Positions 10,181 through 19,759 of a DNA stretch of 64,000 nucleotides are shown piece by piece. Within the stretch, counting starts at the first letter, position 1; every line of letters starts with the position of its first letter. A program made the position numbers and the translations under genes. Source of the stretch: Gemmatimonadota bacterium (GTDB lineage Bacteria > Latescibacterota > UBA2968 > UBA8231); the NCBI GenBank assembly GCA_028875345.1, contig JAPPEG010000068.1, positions 1 through 64,000 of the forward strand, in the 5' to 3' direction. The notes beneath the pieces are model-generated. The model saw only the letters and a program-made list of their open reading frames with translations, was not told the DNA's origin and made no database searches.

Positions 10181-10240
10181 GGTTGATTCCTTTCGTTGGT
10201 ATGGGGTCGATGTGGCAAGACAGACGACGTACACTATTTT

Positions 10241-11179
10241 CTAAAGGGCATGAATTGGAAAAAAACGGCTTAATGTATTATCTAAGCCTGTTTCTACGTT
10301 AGTTTCGTACATAACACATATGTGATCTTTTTTGCTTGCACTAATATCTCCTAGCACAACTAACTCGCATGATGGGTCACATCTCACTATTTCTACCGCT
10401 TTTTCGATTTTTTTTAGGAGGTTAGAGTCATTTCCTGAATGTCCACAAGCTGAGATAGCAAATTCTTCCACTGGTGCTCTGTGTTTCTTGGGTTCTCCAT
10501 CGATGTTTTTATCGCGTTCCAATGGAGACGATTTTAGATCATACGAATGCTCTGGATAACTGACTGTAAAGTATTCGTGTAGACGACCCTTTAATGCGTG
10601 CCGTATTTGATTGATACTTTCTTCAGTGCAACGACAACCAAAAAAGATACCTGTAACTGCAACTTCAGCGTAGTTATTTTTTCCAGACCTAGTAGTGACA
10701 ATCCGCAGTTCGTTCTCATATTCCCATCGTTTAGACTTGTACCCTACAAGTTTTCGTAAGAGTTCCTTATGCCCATTTCCACTTAAGAGCTCAGAAAAAT
10801 CGAGAACTGGGGGAGTCTTCGAATAAATGACATCAACTATATCCCAATTCGTACGTGCCTCAAAAATTAGTCGTTCAAGATCATACTCAATACAGAAACC
10901 TTCGTGACTTTCTCCATAGTGTGACCACATTAGTTCATCATATGGAGTGTGGCTTAATGAGTAGATGCCTACTGTTTTCCTCATTTCTACGGTTTCATTA
11001 AATAGCTCATGAACTTCCTCTCCTATAGCCTCGGTGAGGGAAGCTGCCAATTGGCTATTTAGAACAGTCTCTACTGGATCATTAAGCTGTTCTGCTGTCG
11101 GAGCGAAAAATTGATTCGAGACGAGTGTATTGAGGTCTCGGTCGAGAGTTGATATGCCTCGATATTTATAAACTTTCAT
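10241..11179 (-). CDS. DUF2971 domain protein
   Basis: MKVYKYRG... FFAPTAEQLNDPVE... MWSHYGESHEGFCIEYD; visibly AT-richer than the surroundings. Confidence 0.75.
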   Translation of the reverse strand: MKVYKYRGISTLDRDLNTLVSNQFFAPTAEQLNDPVETVLNSQLAASLTEAIGEEVHELFNETVEMRKTVGIYSLSHTPYDELMWSHYGESHEGFCIEYDLERLIFEARTNWDIVDVIYSKTPPVLDFSELLSGNGHKELLRKLVGYKSKRWEYENELRIVTTRSGKNNYAEVAVTGIFFGCRCTEESINQIRHALKGRLHEYFTVSYPEHSYDLKSSPLERDKNIDGEPKKHRAPVEEFAISACGHSGNDSNLLKKIEKAVEIVRCDPSCELVVLGDISASKKDHICVMYETNVETGLDNTLSRFFPIHAL

Positions 11180-11250
11180 TGATGCTTATTATCGCTTTTG
11201 CGAGAAGCAGCTACATAAATTGAATGAACCACCAGCTCTTTACTCATTCC

Positions 11251-11338
11251 GTTTAACATTCACGGTTTGCGAACCCGCGAAGCGGTTGCCGAAGGCCGAG
11301 ACGCGATCAGCTCCGCAGAGCAAAACGCGCTGTTAGCA
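11251..11338 (-). other. attC-like imperfect inverted repeat (candidate integron cassette recombination site)
   Basis: On minus strand: TGCTAAC at the 5' end and GTTAAAC at the 3' end (fits GTTRRRY), inner arms GCGTTTTGC / GCAAACCG; sits 15 nt after the NUDIX stop. Confidence 0.4.
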
Positions 11339-11352
11339 GAAGTTGAACTTTG

Positions 11353-11919
11353 TCAATCACTTTTCCTCACTTCTCGCACTTCAATTCTCCCGTCTTCAGG
11401 TCCAGGTTGACCCCAGTGTTTCAAGTAGAATTCCTCCTTGCTCAATCCGGACTTGGCGAGAAAATCATACACCTCATCACGGGTCCAATCCGGATCGAAA
11501 GGCCAAACCATGTCCTGCAAGCGGGCAACGCTCCCACCGACACCGTCGAAGACATCGAGAATACGCCGTTTGTGCCACCAAGCTAACGGCTCAGGGAGTT
11601 GCTCGGGGTCAAAGAACCCCAGGTCCAATACCTCGTTTTCTTGAGGATTCAACTCACCAGTTGTGGGGGTGGCGGCAAACAGGACAACATTGTCTCCGCC
11701 GTGGTGCCAACGTGGGGCTGAATAGATACCGACCAAACGGTCTAGCGTTGTTTGTAAGCCCGTTTCTTCCTGGACCTCTCGGACAGCAGCCTGGGAGACG
11801 GTCTCTCCAGGATCCACGTGGCCGCCAGGAAGGCACCAAACCTCAATGTCCCTGCGTTTGATGAGTAAGATCTCTCCAGAACGAATAACAGCCGAACTGG
11901 CTGAAAGATTTGGCATCAA
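11353..11919 (-). CDS. NUDIX hydrolase
   Basis: Nudix box [23 protein letters not shown]. Confidence 0.95.
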   Translation of the reverse strand: MMPNLSASSAVIRSGEILLIKRRDIEVWCLPGGHVDPGETVSQAAVREVQEETGLQTTLDRLVGIYSAPRWHHGGDNVVLFAATPTTGELNPQENEVLDLGFFDPEQLPEPLAWWHKRRILDVFDGVGGSVARLQDMVWPFDPDWTRDEVYDFLAKSGLSKEEFYLKHWGQPGPEDGRIEVREVRKSD

Positions 11920-12148
11920 CCCCCGATTTCAATTTATGCTAACTGCTTGTACCCAAACAATTGGTTCGGGTCATGGTCGCCAAGTGTCATTTATTTGACT
12001 CGAAGGTAGGTATTTGTGTGGACAGTCGCAATCATACCGCGAGGGTGGGGTGTTTTACGTAACCCTTTGCAATAACTTGGGATAGCACAGTTCTTCTGAG
12101 GTCTGACGCGTCTAGCATGTATCCTTGCGGCATTTGAACATCCAACCC

Positions 12149-13915
12149 CTATCGTGTGGGCTCCAAATTGAGTAAAACGAGCAGCCAAGTGCGGTGCCAG
12201 TAGGCGCTGTTGACGTAGGGGTTTTCGGCCGTGGGCCAGTTTTTCCAATAGGTCTCGTTGTGGGGGATCCGGTGATACCACTGGATTAGCGGGATCGAAG
12301 GCAGCTCGCGGAACCAGATATCCATCGCCTGGCGGAAGAGCTCGACTAACTCGGGGTCGTCCGGCGCAACCTCGGCCATGCGATCGACGATGGCGTCGAA
12401 TTCCTCATTTTTCCAACGCCAGAAGTACTCGGCCGCCGTTCCCGTCGGCTGCACGAAGCGACTGTGGTAGAGGCGCAAGGTGAAATAAGGATCTCGCACC
12501 GAAGCTGCGTGTCCTATCACAAAGGTTCGGGCTGTGCCTTGGGTCATGCGGGTATAGGCGTCGTTGGTGGCGCGGAAGCTGGCGTCAAAACCGGCTTGGC
12601 GCAATTGTTCGATCAGCACCGGCGTGAAGTCTTGGAAGAGGTTGGGGAAAACATCGACCACGATCTTGAAGCGCGTCCCGTCCCTGCTCCAGAACCCGTC
12701 TTCGTCCTTGTGCCATCCCTTGCGTTCCATGATCTCTGCCGTGCGGGCCGGGTCGTAGGTATTTAGCTGGTATTGCGCGAGGAGATCTTGGATCTGGTCG
12801 ATATAGCGCATGAGCGGGGGAAATTCGGGATAGGGATAGAGCGTGAACGTGCCCGCTCCCTGCCAACCGACGTCCACTACTTGGGCGCGATTGATCGCGT
12901 AGTTGATGGCCCAGCGGATTTCCGGGTCGCTGAAGGGCTCTTCGAGATTGTTGAAACCGAGGGACAGCGGCCACCAATCCAGATAGCCGTAGGGTGATTC
13001 CCTGCCCGTCCAGGTGGAGATATTGGGGTTTTGCTCGAGAACGGTCTTGATATTGACGGGGCGCAAGTCGATGCTCGAATCGATCTCATTGGCCAAGAGC
13101 TGCTGGGACCACTTGGCTTCATTGCCGAAGGGCAGGTAGATGATGCGCTCCACTTTGGGTAGTTGCTGGAACCCCAATCCGACCGCCCACCAGTCAGGCC
13201 GCAGATCCCAAACGCGCTGTTCGGGAGCGGTAATCACTAGGCGGTAAGGTCCACTGACCACCGGCCAGCCTTTGGCTAAGTCGAGATTCTTAAAGGTCTT
13301 GGCGTCTTGGTCTTTCCAGATGTGCTCGGGGACGATGCGGACCCCATTGCCGAAACAATCGGTGAAGTACGAAAACAGAAATCTTGGATTGGATGCCTTC
13401 AGTGTGATGCGCGCCGTCAACTCGTCCACGGCCACCGCCTCGGCGACCCAGGTTTCCATGTCGGTAGAAAGCAGCAGTTCCGGCGCATGGGCCTTGAGCA
13501 TATTGATGGTGAAGACCAAGTCGCGCGCCGTCCACGGCATGCCGTCGCTCCACTGGACTCCGTCGCGGATTTTGATGGTGACTTCGGTGTAATCCTCGTT
13601 GTATTGGTGGCTCTCCGCGATCCAGGGAATGAGATTGTTTTCTTCGCTGTAGGCATTGTAGTAATAGAGCGGCTCGAAGAGAAAATTGGATCCTGTCGAA
13701 GACACCATGCCGGGGATAAAGGGGTTGAAGGCGTCGTAGTCCAGCATCTGGGTCAACCCGAGGATCAGCGTCCGGTCGCGAGGAACTTGCCGCACACTAG
13801 GCTCTTGTCCCGCTTGGTCTTCGGCGCCACCGCACGCCAAGAGCAGAGCGCAACAAAGCCAAGAGTACCAAATCCGCGTTTGGTTTCCGTATTGCATGTG
13901 TAATTTATTCGGCAT
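12149..13915 (-). CDS. ABC transporter substrate-binding protein, family 5 (peptide/oligosaccharide-type) lipoprotein
   Basis: Lipobox LLLACGG; YTEVTIKIRDGVQWSDGMPWTARDLVFTINML signature of SBP_bac_5. Confidence 0.9.
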   Translation of the reverse strand: MPNKLHMQYGNQTRIWYSWLCCALLLACGGAEDQAGQEPSVRQVPRDRTLILGLTQMLDYDAFNPFIPGMVSSTGSNFLFEPLYYYNAYSEENNLIPWIAESHQYNEDYTEVTIKIRDGVQWSDGMPWTARDLVFTINMLKAHAPELLLSTDMETWVAEAVAVDELTARITLKASNPRFLFSYFTDCFGNGVRIVPEHIWKDQDAKTFKNLDLAKGWPVVSGPYRLVITAPEQRVWDLRPDWWAVGLGFQQLPKVERIIYLPFGNEAKWSQQLLANEIDSSIDLRPVNIKTVLEQNPNISTWTGRESPYGYLDWWPLSLGFNNLEEPFSDPEIRWAINYAINRAQVVDVGWQGAGTFTLYPYPEFPPLMRYIDQIQDLLAQYQLNTYDPARTAEIMERKGWHKDEDGFWSRDGTRFKIVVDVFPNLFQDFTPVLIEQLRQAGFDASFRATNDAYTRMTQGTARTFVIGHAASVRDPYFTLRLYHSRFVQPTGTAAEYFWRWKNEEFDAIVDRMAEVAPDDPELVELFRQAMDIWFRELPSIPLIQWYHRIPHNETYWKNWPTAENPYVNSAYWHRTWLLVLLNLEPTR

Positions 13916-13916
13916 T

Positions 13917-14753
13917 TTAAATGGTCTCCGCAGGTACGGCTAAGTCGCGCAGTTTGCGTTGCCAGCCGTATTTATCCCCGCCGGTGAGCAAGGCGGCCCG
14001 TTCTGCGGGTAAGCCGGCGACGAATTCGGGATCGGGGTCGTAGCCGTTCCACGCTTGGAACATCGTCGGGGTGTAGCCGCCGAGAATTAAGACGCGGTCT
14101 TGTTGCGAGCGGATGATGCCGGAAGAGTGCATCAGCGATTCGTAAAAGAGCAGCGTCGATCCCGCCGGTGCTTCGACTTGGTGGACGAGCGCGGGGTCGG
14201 CTAAGGCCGCGTCGATGATCGCTTGGCGATCCACTTCTTGGGGAATTTTGTGCGTTCCGGGGATGACGGTGGTGCCGCCGTCATCGGGGCCGAGATCGGT
14301 GAGATTGGTGAGGGCCTTGACGAAGGAGAAGTGATAGAGGCCGTTGCCGGTGTGAGAATAGGCGGGGTTGATGCCCCGATGGAAGCCGTACTTTTGCTCT
14401 CCACTTGGACGCCGGATATGGGCGTCTGACTGCTCTAGTCGGACGGTGCCGCCGACTATTTCCTCGGCCATTCCCAGAATTCTAGGATGCGTCAGATATT
14501 CGTAGAAACACGGGGACAGATGGGGGAGATTGTCGATGCGGAAAAACTCTCGCGTCGAACTGGACAAATGGCAGTTTGCTCCGGGGAGTTGGCCCGTGCG
14601 CTGGAAGTCGGCTTCAATCTGGTAGATAACTTCTAGGAGCGCGGCGATTTCGGCCTCGGTCAGGAGCTTTTCGAGGATGACGTAGCCATAGATTTCGAGG
14701 TGCAGGCGTTGGGATGGGGTCAACGCGGGAAAGGGCGTATTATCTGTGGGCAT
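13917..14753 (-). CDS. Phytanoyl-CoA dioxygenase (PhyH) family protein
   Basis: LHLEIYGYVILEKLLTEAEIAALLEVI ...GTTVIPGTHK... TLLFYESLMHSSG. Confidence 0.85.
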   Translation of the reverse strand: MPTDNTPFPALTPSQRLHLEIYGYVILEKLLTEAEIAALLEVIYQIEADFQRTGQLPGANCHLSSSTREFFRIDNLPHLSPCFYEYLTHPRILGMAEEIVGGTVRLEQSDAHIRRPSGEQKYGFHRGINPAYSHTGNGLYHFSFVKALTNLTDLGPDDGGTTVIPGTHKIPQEVDRQAIIDAALADPALVHQVEAPAGSTLLFYESLMHSSGIIRSQQDRVLILGGYTPTMFQAWNGYDPDPEFVAGLPAERAALLTGGDKYGWQRKLRDLAVPAETI

Positions 14754-14860
14754 GGTGGATTCCTCGTTGGGAACGGAGCGGACGAGCCGGGAGAAAGGTA
14801 GGAAAATTTGACACAGGGGAGAACATTGCTCATTTCTAGGGAAACGGAGGGAAACAGCTA

Positions 14861-15631
14861 ATGCAATACAGCGACGAACACCACGCCCACTTTGAGGAGC
14901 ACGGGTACGTGCGGCTCGGCAAGGTACTCGACGACGCGGGATTGGCCGAACTACAGCAGCGGATTGACGCGATCATGCTCGGCGAGATCCCCTATCCGGA
15001 GATGGAGTTTCAGCTCGATGGGGAGGACGCCGACTACGCGAAGATGCCCACCGTCTCTGCCGGCCACAAGGGCACCACGCTCCAGTACCGCAAGATCATG
15101 GGCTTGGAGCAGGATCCCGTCTATCTCGCCTACATGCAGCATCCGCTTTTCCGCCAGATCACCCGGCGCTATATCGGCGAGGATGTGTCGATCTTCCGGG
15201 CGATGTTTATGAACAAGCCGGCGGAAAACGGCACGATACTGCCCTGGCACCAAGACGTGGGTGTGGGTTGGGGGGTGGGTTACAATCCGACGACCACGGT
15301 GTGGACCGCAATCGATCCGGCGATGGTGGCAAATGGCTGTATGCAGGTGGTGCCCGGTAGCCACAAGCACGGGGTGATCACCGAAGGGCACTTTCCTTCG
15401 GCAGAGCAGTTGGCCGAATACGCGCCGCCGGGCGCGGAAATCGACCTTGAGGCCGAGGCGGGCGAGGCGATTTTGCTCAACAATCTGCTGCTGCACCGCT
15501 CGGGGATCAATCCGACGGGTCAGTCGCGTCGCGCCTTTAGCATTGCCTATATGGACGGGGCCTCGCGTTCGGTGAGTACGGGCGAAGGATATCCGATGAT
15601 CTTTGGCGCAGAGGCGCTGATTCCGGCCTAG
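14861..15631 (+). CDS. Phytanoyl-CoA dioxygenase (PhyH) family protein
   Basis: FEEHGYVRLGKVLDDAGL... LPWHQDVGVGW... MQVVPGSHKHG... ILLNNLLLHRSGIN. Confidence 0.9.
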   Translation: MQYSDEHHAHFEEHGYVRLGKVLDDAGLAELQQRIDAIMLGEIPYPEMEFQLDGEDADYAKMPTVSAGHKGTTLQYRKIMGLEQDPVYLAYMQHPLFRQITRRYIGEDVSIFRAMFMNKPAENGTILPWHQDVGVGWGVGYNPTTTVWTAIDPAMVANGCMQVVPGSHKHGVITEGHFPSAEQLAEYAPPGAEIDLEAEAGEAILLNNLLLHRSGINPTGQSRRAFSIAYMDGASRSVSTGEGYPMIFGAEALIPA

Positions 15632-16683
15632 CCGGGCCAGTGCTGCGCGGAGACTACGTAGCGGGCGACGGCGTCCTCGTCTAGTTCCACGCCCAAACCC
15701 GGTCCGGTGGGCACGATGGCGTAGCCGTCTTGGACCAGCGGCTCTTTGAGCAGGCTGTGCTCGTGCGCGAAGTTGCCGCAGAGGTCGGAGCCAAAGGTGC
15801 AGTTGGGCGCGGCGGCTGAGGCGTGGAGGCGGAAGGCGTCGAAAATTCCCAGATCGACATTGGAGGCTTGCCACACGGGGATATCCGCGCTTGCGGCAAT
15901 GCGCGCCATGTCGAGAAAATCCCAGTCCGAGGGGGCGACGTTGAAGGCGTCCACCGCTTCGAGGTGCACGGCGTCGATGATCTGGCGGGGGTTTTGGAAA
16001 TGCGGGGCGACGAGGACGCTGGTCTCTTCCTTAAGGCGGCGATATTCGCTGAGATCGGTTTTGGGAAAGGGATCTTCGAAGACCACGTCGAGTCCGTCGA
16101 GGCGGCGGGCTAGGTCGAGGGCGTTTTCGAGATTGTAGAAGCGTTCGTTGGGGTCTAGGACTACCCGCAGGTGCGGCGCGACTTCGAGGGTGGCGCGGAC
16201 CCGGTCCTCCATGTTGGCATCTTCCCACTTGCACTTCATCTTGATGCCGTGGAAACCCAGCTCGGCGGCGCGTTGGGCCGCGCGGGCGGAATCCGTGGCG
16301 CTCATCCGACTGATCCAGTAGTCAACCAGCACCTTGTCCTGTAGTTTGCCGCCGAAAATGCGGCACAGGGGCCAGCCGATCGTTTTGCCGATTAGGTCGA
16401 GGAGGGCGATGTTCCAGCCACCGCCGCGCAAGGTCCGTGGTTCAAAGGTGTTGGGATCTTTGCCGATTAGGTCGGGCGGTTGTTCGGCGCGGTCGCCGTA
16501 GTAGGGGCCGCTCATGCCGAGGCCGGTCAGTCCTTGGTCGGTGTGGATCCTGAGGACATCTTGACGCCGCGCCGAGAGCGGCTCGGGATAGCCGGGCGCG
16601 GGCTCGTCGTACTCGGGTGGGGGGAGGATGCCCGGGAGGAAGGGTACGCAACAGACGGTGCGTTCGAGGCGGGTAATCTGCAC
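15628..16683 (-). CDS. Mandelate racemase/muconate lactonizing enzyme family (enolase superfamily)
   Basis: GFHGIKMKCKW, VVLDPNERF, VVFEDPFPKTD metal-binding motifs. Confidence 0.9.
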   Translation of the reverse strand: MQITRLERTVCCVPFLPGILPPPEYDEPAPGYPEPLSARRQDVLRIHTDQGLTGLGMSGPYYGDRAEQPPDLIGKDPNTFEPRTLRGGGWNIALLDLIGKTIGWPLCRIFGGKLQDKVLVDYWISRMSATDSARAAQRAAELGFHGIKMKCKWEDANMEDRVRATLEVAPHLRVVLDPNERFYNLENALDLARRLDGLDVVFEDPFPKTDLSEYRRLKEETSVLVAPHFQNPRQIIDAVHLEAVDAFNVAPSDWDFLDMARIAASADIPVWQASNVDLGIFDAFRLHASAAAPNCTFGSDLCGNFAHEHSLLKEPLVQDGYAIVPTGPGLGVELDEDAVARYVVSAQHWPG

Positions 16684-16690
16684 GGCGCGC

Positions 16691-17566
16691 TCAGTACAGA
16701 GCTTGGTAGAGTTTGCGCTGGTAGTCGGCTACCAGCGGATTGTCGCGGCCGAGTAGGTGGAAGACAGCGACCATGGCGTCCTTGGCGGCTTGGTCGCCGT
16801 TCGATTTTTTCCCCACGATGTGTAGCCATTCCTGCAACGCGGTTTCGTAGTCGCCCTCGGAGGCTGCACAACAGGCGAGTAGGTAGTGGGCCTCGTGGTC
16901 GTCTGGCTGGCTGAGCACGCGCTGGGCGCAAGCGGCACGGCCCCCAGCCTGCTGGCACTGGTGGGCAAACTCGATCTGGGTGAGCAGTGCTTGAGCCTGT
17001 GGGTACTCGGGGGTATCCGTTTCGACGAGATTGACCAGCTCTTGCACGGTCTCGAAGCGGTCCTGCTGTAGGTGAATTTTCGCCAAGCCGAGGAGGGCGG
17101 GGCCGTCGGTGGGATTTTCTTCAAGCACCTGCTCGTACTGGAGGGCGGCCTCGTCGAGGTCGCCGGTAGCCGCTAAGTCGTCAGCTTGGTCGATCACTTG
17201 GGCTTCGGGGATGGGGGCATCGGCGACCAAAGGGCGGAGAATGGCTTCGATTTGCTCTCTGGGCAGCGCGCCGGTGAATTCCTGGGCTAGCTGGCCGTTC
17301 TTGACGATTTTGACCGCGGGGATGCCTTGGACCCGAAAGGCCATGGCGAGCCGTTGGTTTTCATCGACGTTGACCTTGGCTAGGGCCACGCCGGGGCCAA
17401 GCGCTGTGACGACGTCTTCGAGGATGGGGCCTAAGGTCTTGCAAGGGCCACACCAAGGGGCCCAAAAATCGACGACGATGACGCGCTCCTGTGAGCCTTG
17501 GAGGACTAGCTCTTCAAAGTTTTGCTCATCGACGTCGAATATCTGCGGTTGGGGTTGGATTTCCAT
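16691..17566 (-). CDS. Thioredoxin-TPR protein (CnoX/YbbN-like co-chaperone)
   Basis: VVDFWAPWCGPCKTLGPILE active site plus C-terminal TPR-like region. Confidence 0.85.
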   Translation of the reverse strand: MEIQPQPQIFDVDEQNFEELVLQGSQERVIVVDFWAPWCGPCKTLGPILEDVVTALGPGVALAKVNVDENQRLAMAFRVQGIPAVKIVKNGQLAQEFTGALPREQIEAILRPLVADAPIPEAQVIDQADDLAATGDLDEAALQYEQVLEENPTDGPALLGLAKIHLQQDRFETVQELVNLVETDTPEYPQAQALLTQIEFAHQCQQAGGRAACAQRVLSQPDDHEAHYLLACCAASEGDYETALQEWLHIVGKKSNGDQAAKDAMVAVFHLLGRDNPLVADYQRKLYQALY

Positions 17567-17604
17567 GGCGTCCTTCTGGAGTGGAAAAGGGGTATATGTC
17601 GGCT

Positions 17605-18654
17605 CTACTGGCCGCGGCCGCGGCCGGCTACTTGCCATTCTTCGACGACCTCGCCGTTGCGGAGGGCGAAGAGGCGGTCGTGGAGGTTGGTGGTCATCCC
17701 TCCGTGCAGGGGGATGAAAGAGAGGATATCGCCTACCTTGACCGGAGGGTCTGCGGCAGTGGTATCGACGTGGCCGTGCTCGACGGACATGCCTTTAAGA
17801 AAAAGCTCGGGCTGCTCGATGCAGTAGCCATACGGAGTTGGCGGGTAGCTGGTGAAGGCTTTCTGGCCGGCATCGACGATGGCTTGCCCCGGGCGGGAGG
17901 TGCTGACCACGGTGACGACCAAGCGCAGTGGACAGCGGGTGGGGTCGAGGTCGTCGCGCTTGCCCACGCGGGTCATGCCCTCATAGGCGTACGAGCCGAT
18001 GCGGGTCTCGGTGCAGCCGAGAGATTTGGAGATGGCTTCGCTGCCAGTGCCCCCGCCGCTGATGATGTGCAGCGGCAGGCCGCTTTTGTGCGCCCCTTCG
18101 CGCACTTCGTCGAGGAAAGGACGGGCGCGTTCGCTGCTGGGATAGGTCATCACGCCGGTGAAGTCCAGCCCCGGTAGCTGGTCGATGTGCTGGGCCAGCG
18201 CGAGGGTGTCGGCGGGCGATTGGGTGCCGACGCGGCCGCCGCCGGTGTCCATTTCGACGATTGTGCGGATGCGGCAACCGGCTGCTGTGGCGGCCTGCGA
18301 CAGTCCGTCAACAGTAGCTGCGGAGTCGGCGGCGACCGTCAGGGTGCTCTTGCCGCTTTGGATCAGGCGCGTCAGGCGAGCTAGCTTGGGCTGGCCGACG
18401 ATATTGTAGGGAATCAGGATGTCTTGGATGCCGCCGTCGGCCATGGCCTCGGCCTCGCCTAACTTCTGGCTGACGATGCCAATGGCCCCTGCGGCAATTT
18501 GCATGCGCGCAATGGCCGGCGTCTTGTGGGTCTTGGTGTGGACGCGCAGGCTAATTTCGAGCTGGTCGCAGGCGTTTTGCAAGTCGCGGATGTTTTTTTC
18601 TAGTACGTCGAGATCGACGCAGAGGGCGGGGGTGTCGAGTTCGGTAAAGTGCAT
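17605..18654 (-). CDS. Alanine racemase N-terminal domain protein (D-threonine aldolase/D-serine dehydratase family)
   Basis: LDTPALCVDLDVLEKNI... RVHTKTHKTP PLP-lysine motif. Confidence 0.85.
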   Translation of the reverse strand: MHFTELDTPALCVDLDVLEKNIRDLQNACDQLEISLRVHTKTHKTPAIARMQIAAGAIGIVSQKLGEAEAMADGGIQDILIPYNIVGQPKLARLTRLIQSGKSTLTVAADSAATVDGLSQAATAAGCRIRTIVEMDTGGGRVGTQSPADTLALAQHIDQLPGLDFTGVMTYPSSERARPFLDEVREGAHKSGLPLHIISGGGTGSEAISKSLGCTETRIGSYAYEGMTRVGKRDDLDPTRCPLRLVVTVVSTSRPGQAIVDAGQKAFTSYPPTPYGYCIEQPELFLKGMSVEHGHVDTTAADPPVKVGDILSFIPLHGGMTTNLHDRLFALRNGEVVEEWQVAGRGRGQ

Positions 18655-18659
18655 GGCGT

Positions 18660-19751
18660 TTAGATCCTTCCAGTAAATAGATCCATGTATTGGGCGGCGA
18701 TTTTTTTCTGGGCGTATTCGCGTCGGACATAGGCGCGGCACTGGCGGCCTAGATCGGCGCGTTCCGTTGGACTGAGGGAGAAGAAGCGGTGGATCTGTTC
18801 GACGAAGGCCGGGTAGTCCTCGGGGTCAATGAGAAACCCGCCTTCGCGCACGCTCTCGGTTAGGGCATCGACGGCAAAGGCCACGGCTGGGGTGCCGGCG
18901 TACATACATTCGAGTTGGGTTTGGCCGAAGCCTTCGACATCGCCGGGTATGTGAATGTTGGGCATCAGGAAAAGATCGCAACTGGTGCGCAGCATGGCCA
19001 GCACGTCGTCGGGGATTGGCCCGAGCAAGACGACGCGGTCTTTTAGACCGGATTGACGGAGCGTCTTCAAGCGCGCGGTTTCGCTGCCGAGGGGGCCGCA
19101 GATCAAGAGGCGGATATCCGCGTCGAGTAGGGGCATCCCCTTTTCCAAGAATTCGACCATGCCCTTGCGGGGGACTTGGCGGCCGAAAAGCAGCAGGATG
19201 CGGTCTTGGCCAAAGCGCAGCCCGTGTTCTTCCTCGAAACGCGCTCTGACCGTCTCCAGCGCGTCTGGTGACAACTCCAGCGGCTCCACTCCTAAGTAGA
19301 TGATCTCCAACTTGTCCTCGGGTACGCCGCTGGCAGCGGTAATGCGGCGGCTGTGTTCGCTGATGACGACGACTTTGTCGCAGGCGCGGACTCCCCAGTG
19401 CATCAGCGCGCGCGCGAGGGGATTTTTATAGGTCATTTCGAGGCCATAGACGGTGGTGATAAATCGCGCCGGACCCAAAGGGCGCAAGAGGGGAGCCAAC
19501 GACGCGGAGACCCCGTCGGCGAAGTACACGGCATCGACGCGGCGGAAGAGTACGGCCCAAAAGGCGACCACAAAGCAATAGGGTAGGAACCAAGTCAGGT
19601 GCAAAAGCGACTGGCGGCCTAGTGCGACGAGGCGGACTTGGGCTTGTTGCACGAGATGGGCGTGGAGCGCGTGGCAATGGGTCTGGATACCGCCGATGGT
19701 GGGCGGGTAGCGGCGGGCGAGGAAGAGGATGCGGGGGCGAGGGTTTGGCAC
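18660..19751 (-). CDS. Glycosyltransferase family 4
   Basis: PPTIGGIQTHCHAL, LFGRQVPRKGM, EGFGQTQLECMYAGTPAVAF motifs. Confidence 0.9.
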   Translation of the reverse strand: MPNPRPRILFLARRYPPTIGGIQTHCHALHAHLVQQAQVRLVALGRQSLLHLTWFLPYCFVVAFWAVLFRRVDAVYFADGVSASLAPLLRPLGPARFITTVYGLEMTYKNPLARALMHWGVRACDKVVVISEHSRRITAASGVPEDKLEIIYLGVEPLELSPDALETVRARFEEEHGLRFGQDRILLLFGRQVPRKGMVEFLEKGMPLLDADIRLLICGPLGSETARLKTLRQSGLKDRVVLLGPIPDDVLAMLRTSCDLFLMPNIHIPGDVEGFGQTQLECMYAGTPAVAFAVDALTESVREGGFLIDPEDYPAFVEQIHRFFSLSPTERADLGRQCRAYVRREYAQKKIAAQYMDLFTGRI

Positions 19752-19759
19752 AGGTGCGG

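Noticed and set aside
11937-11971. Hairpin ACCCAAAC-AATTG-GTTCGGGT upstream of the NUDIX gene as a second attC or terminator
   Set aside because: Lacks paired inner/outer attC arms and lacks a T-run; only its flanking GTTAGCA is suggestive.
14754-14860. TTGACA in the divergent PhyH intergenic region as a promoter
   Set aside because: No acceptable -10 hexamer at proper spacing was seen.
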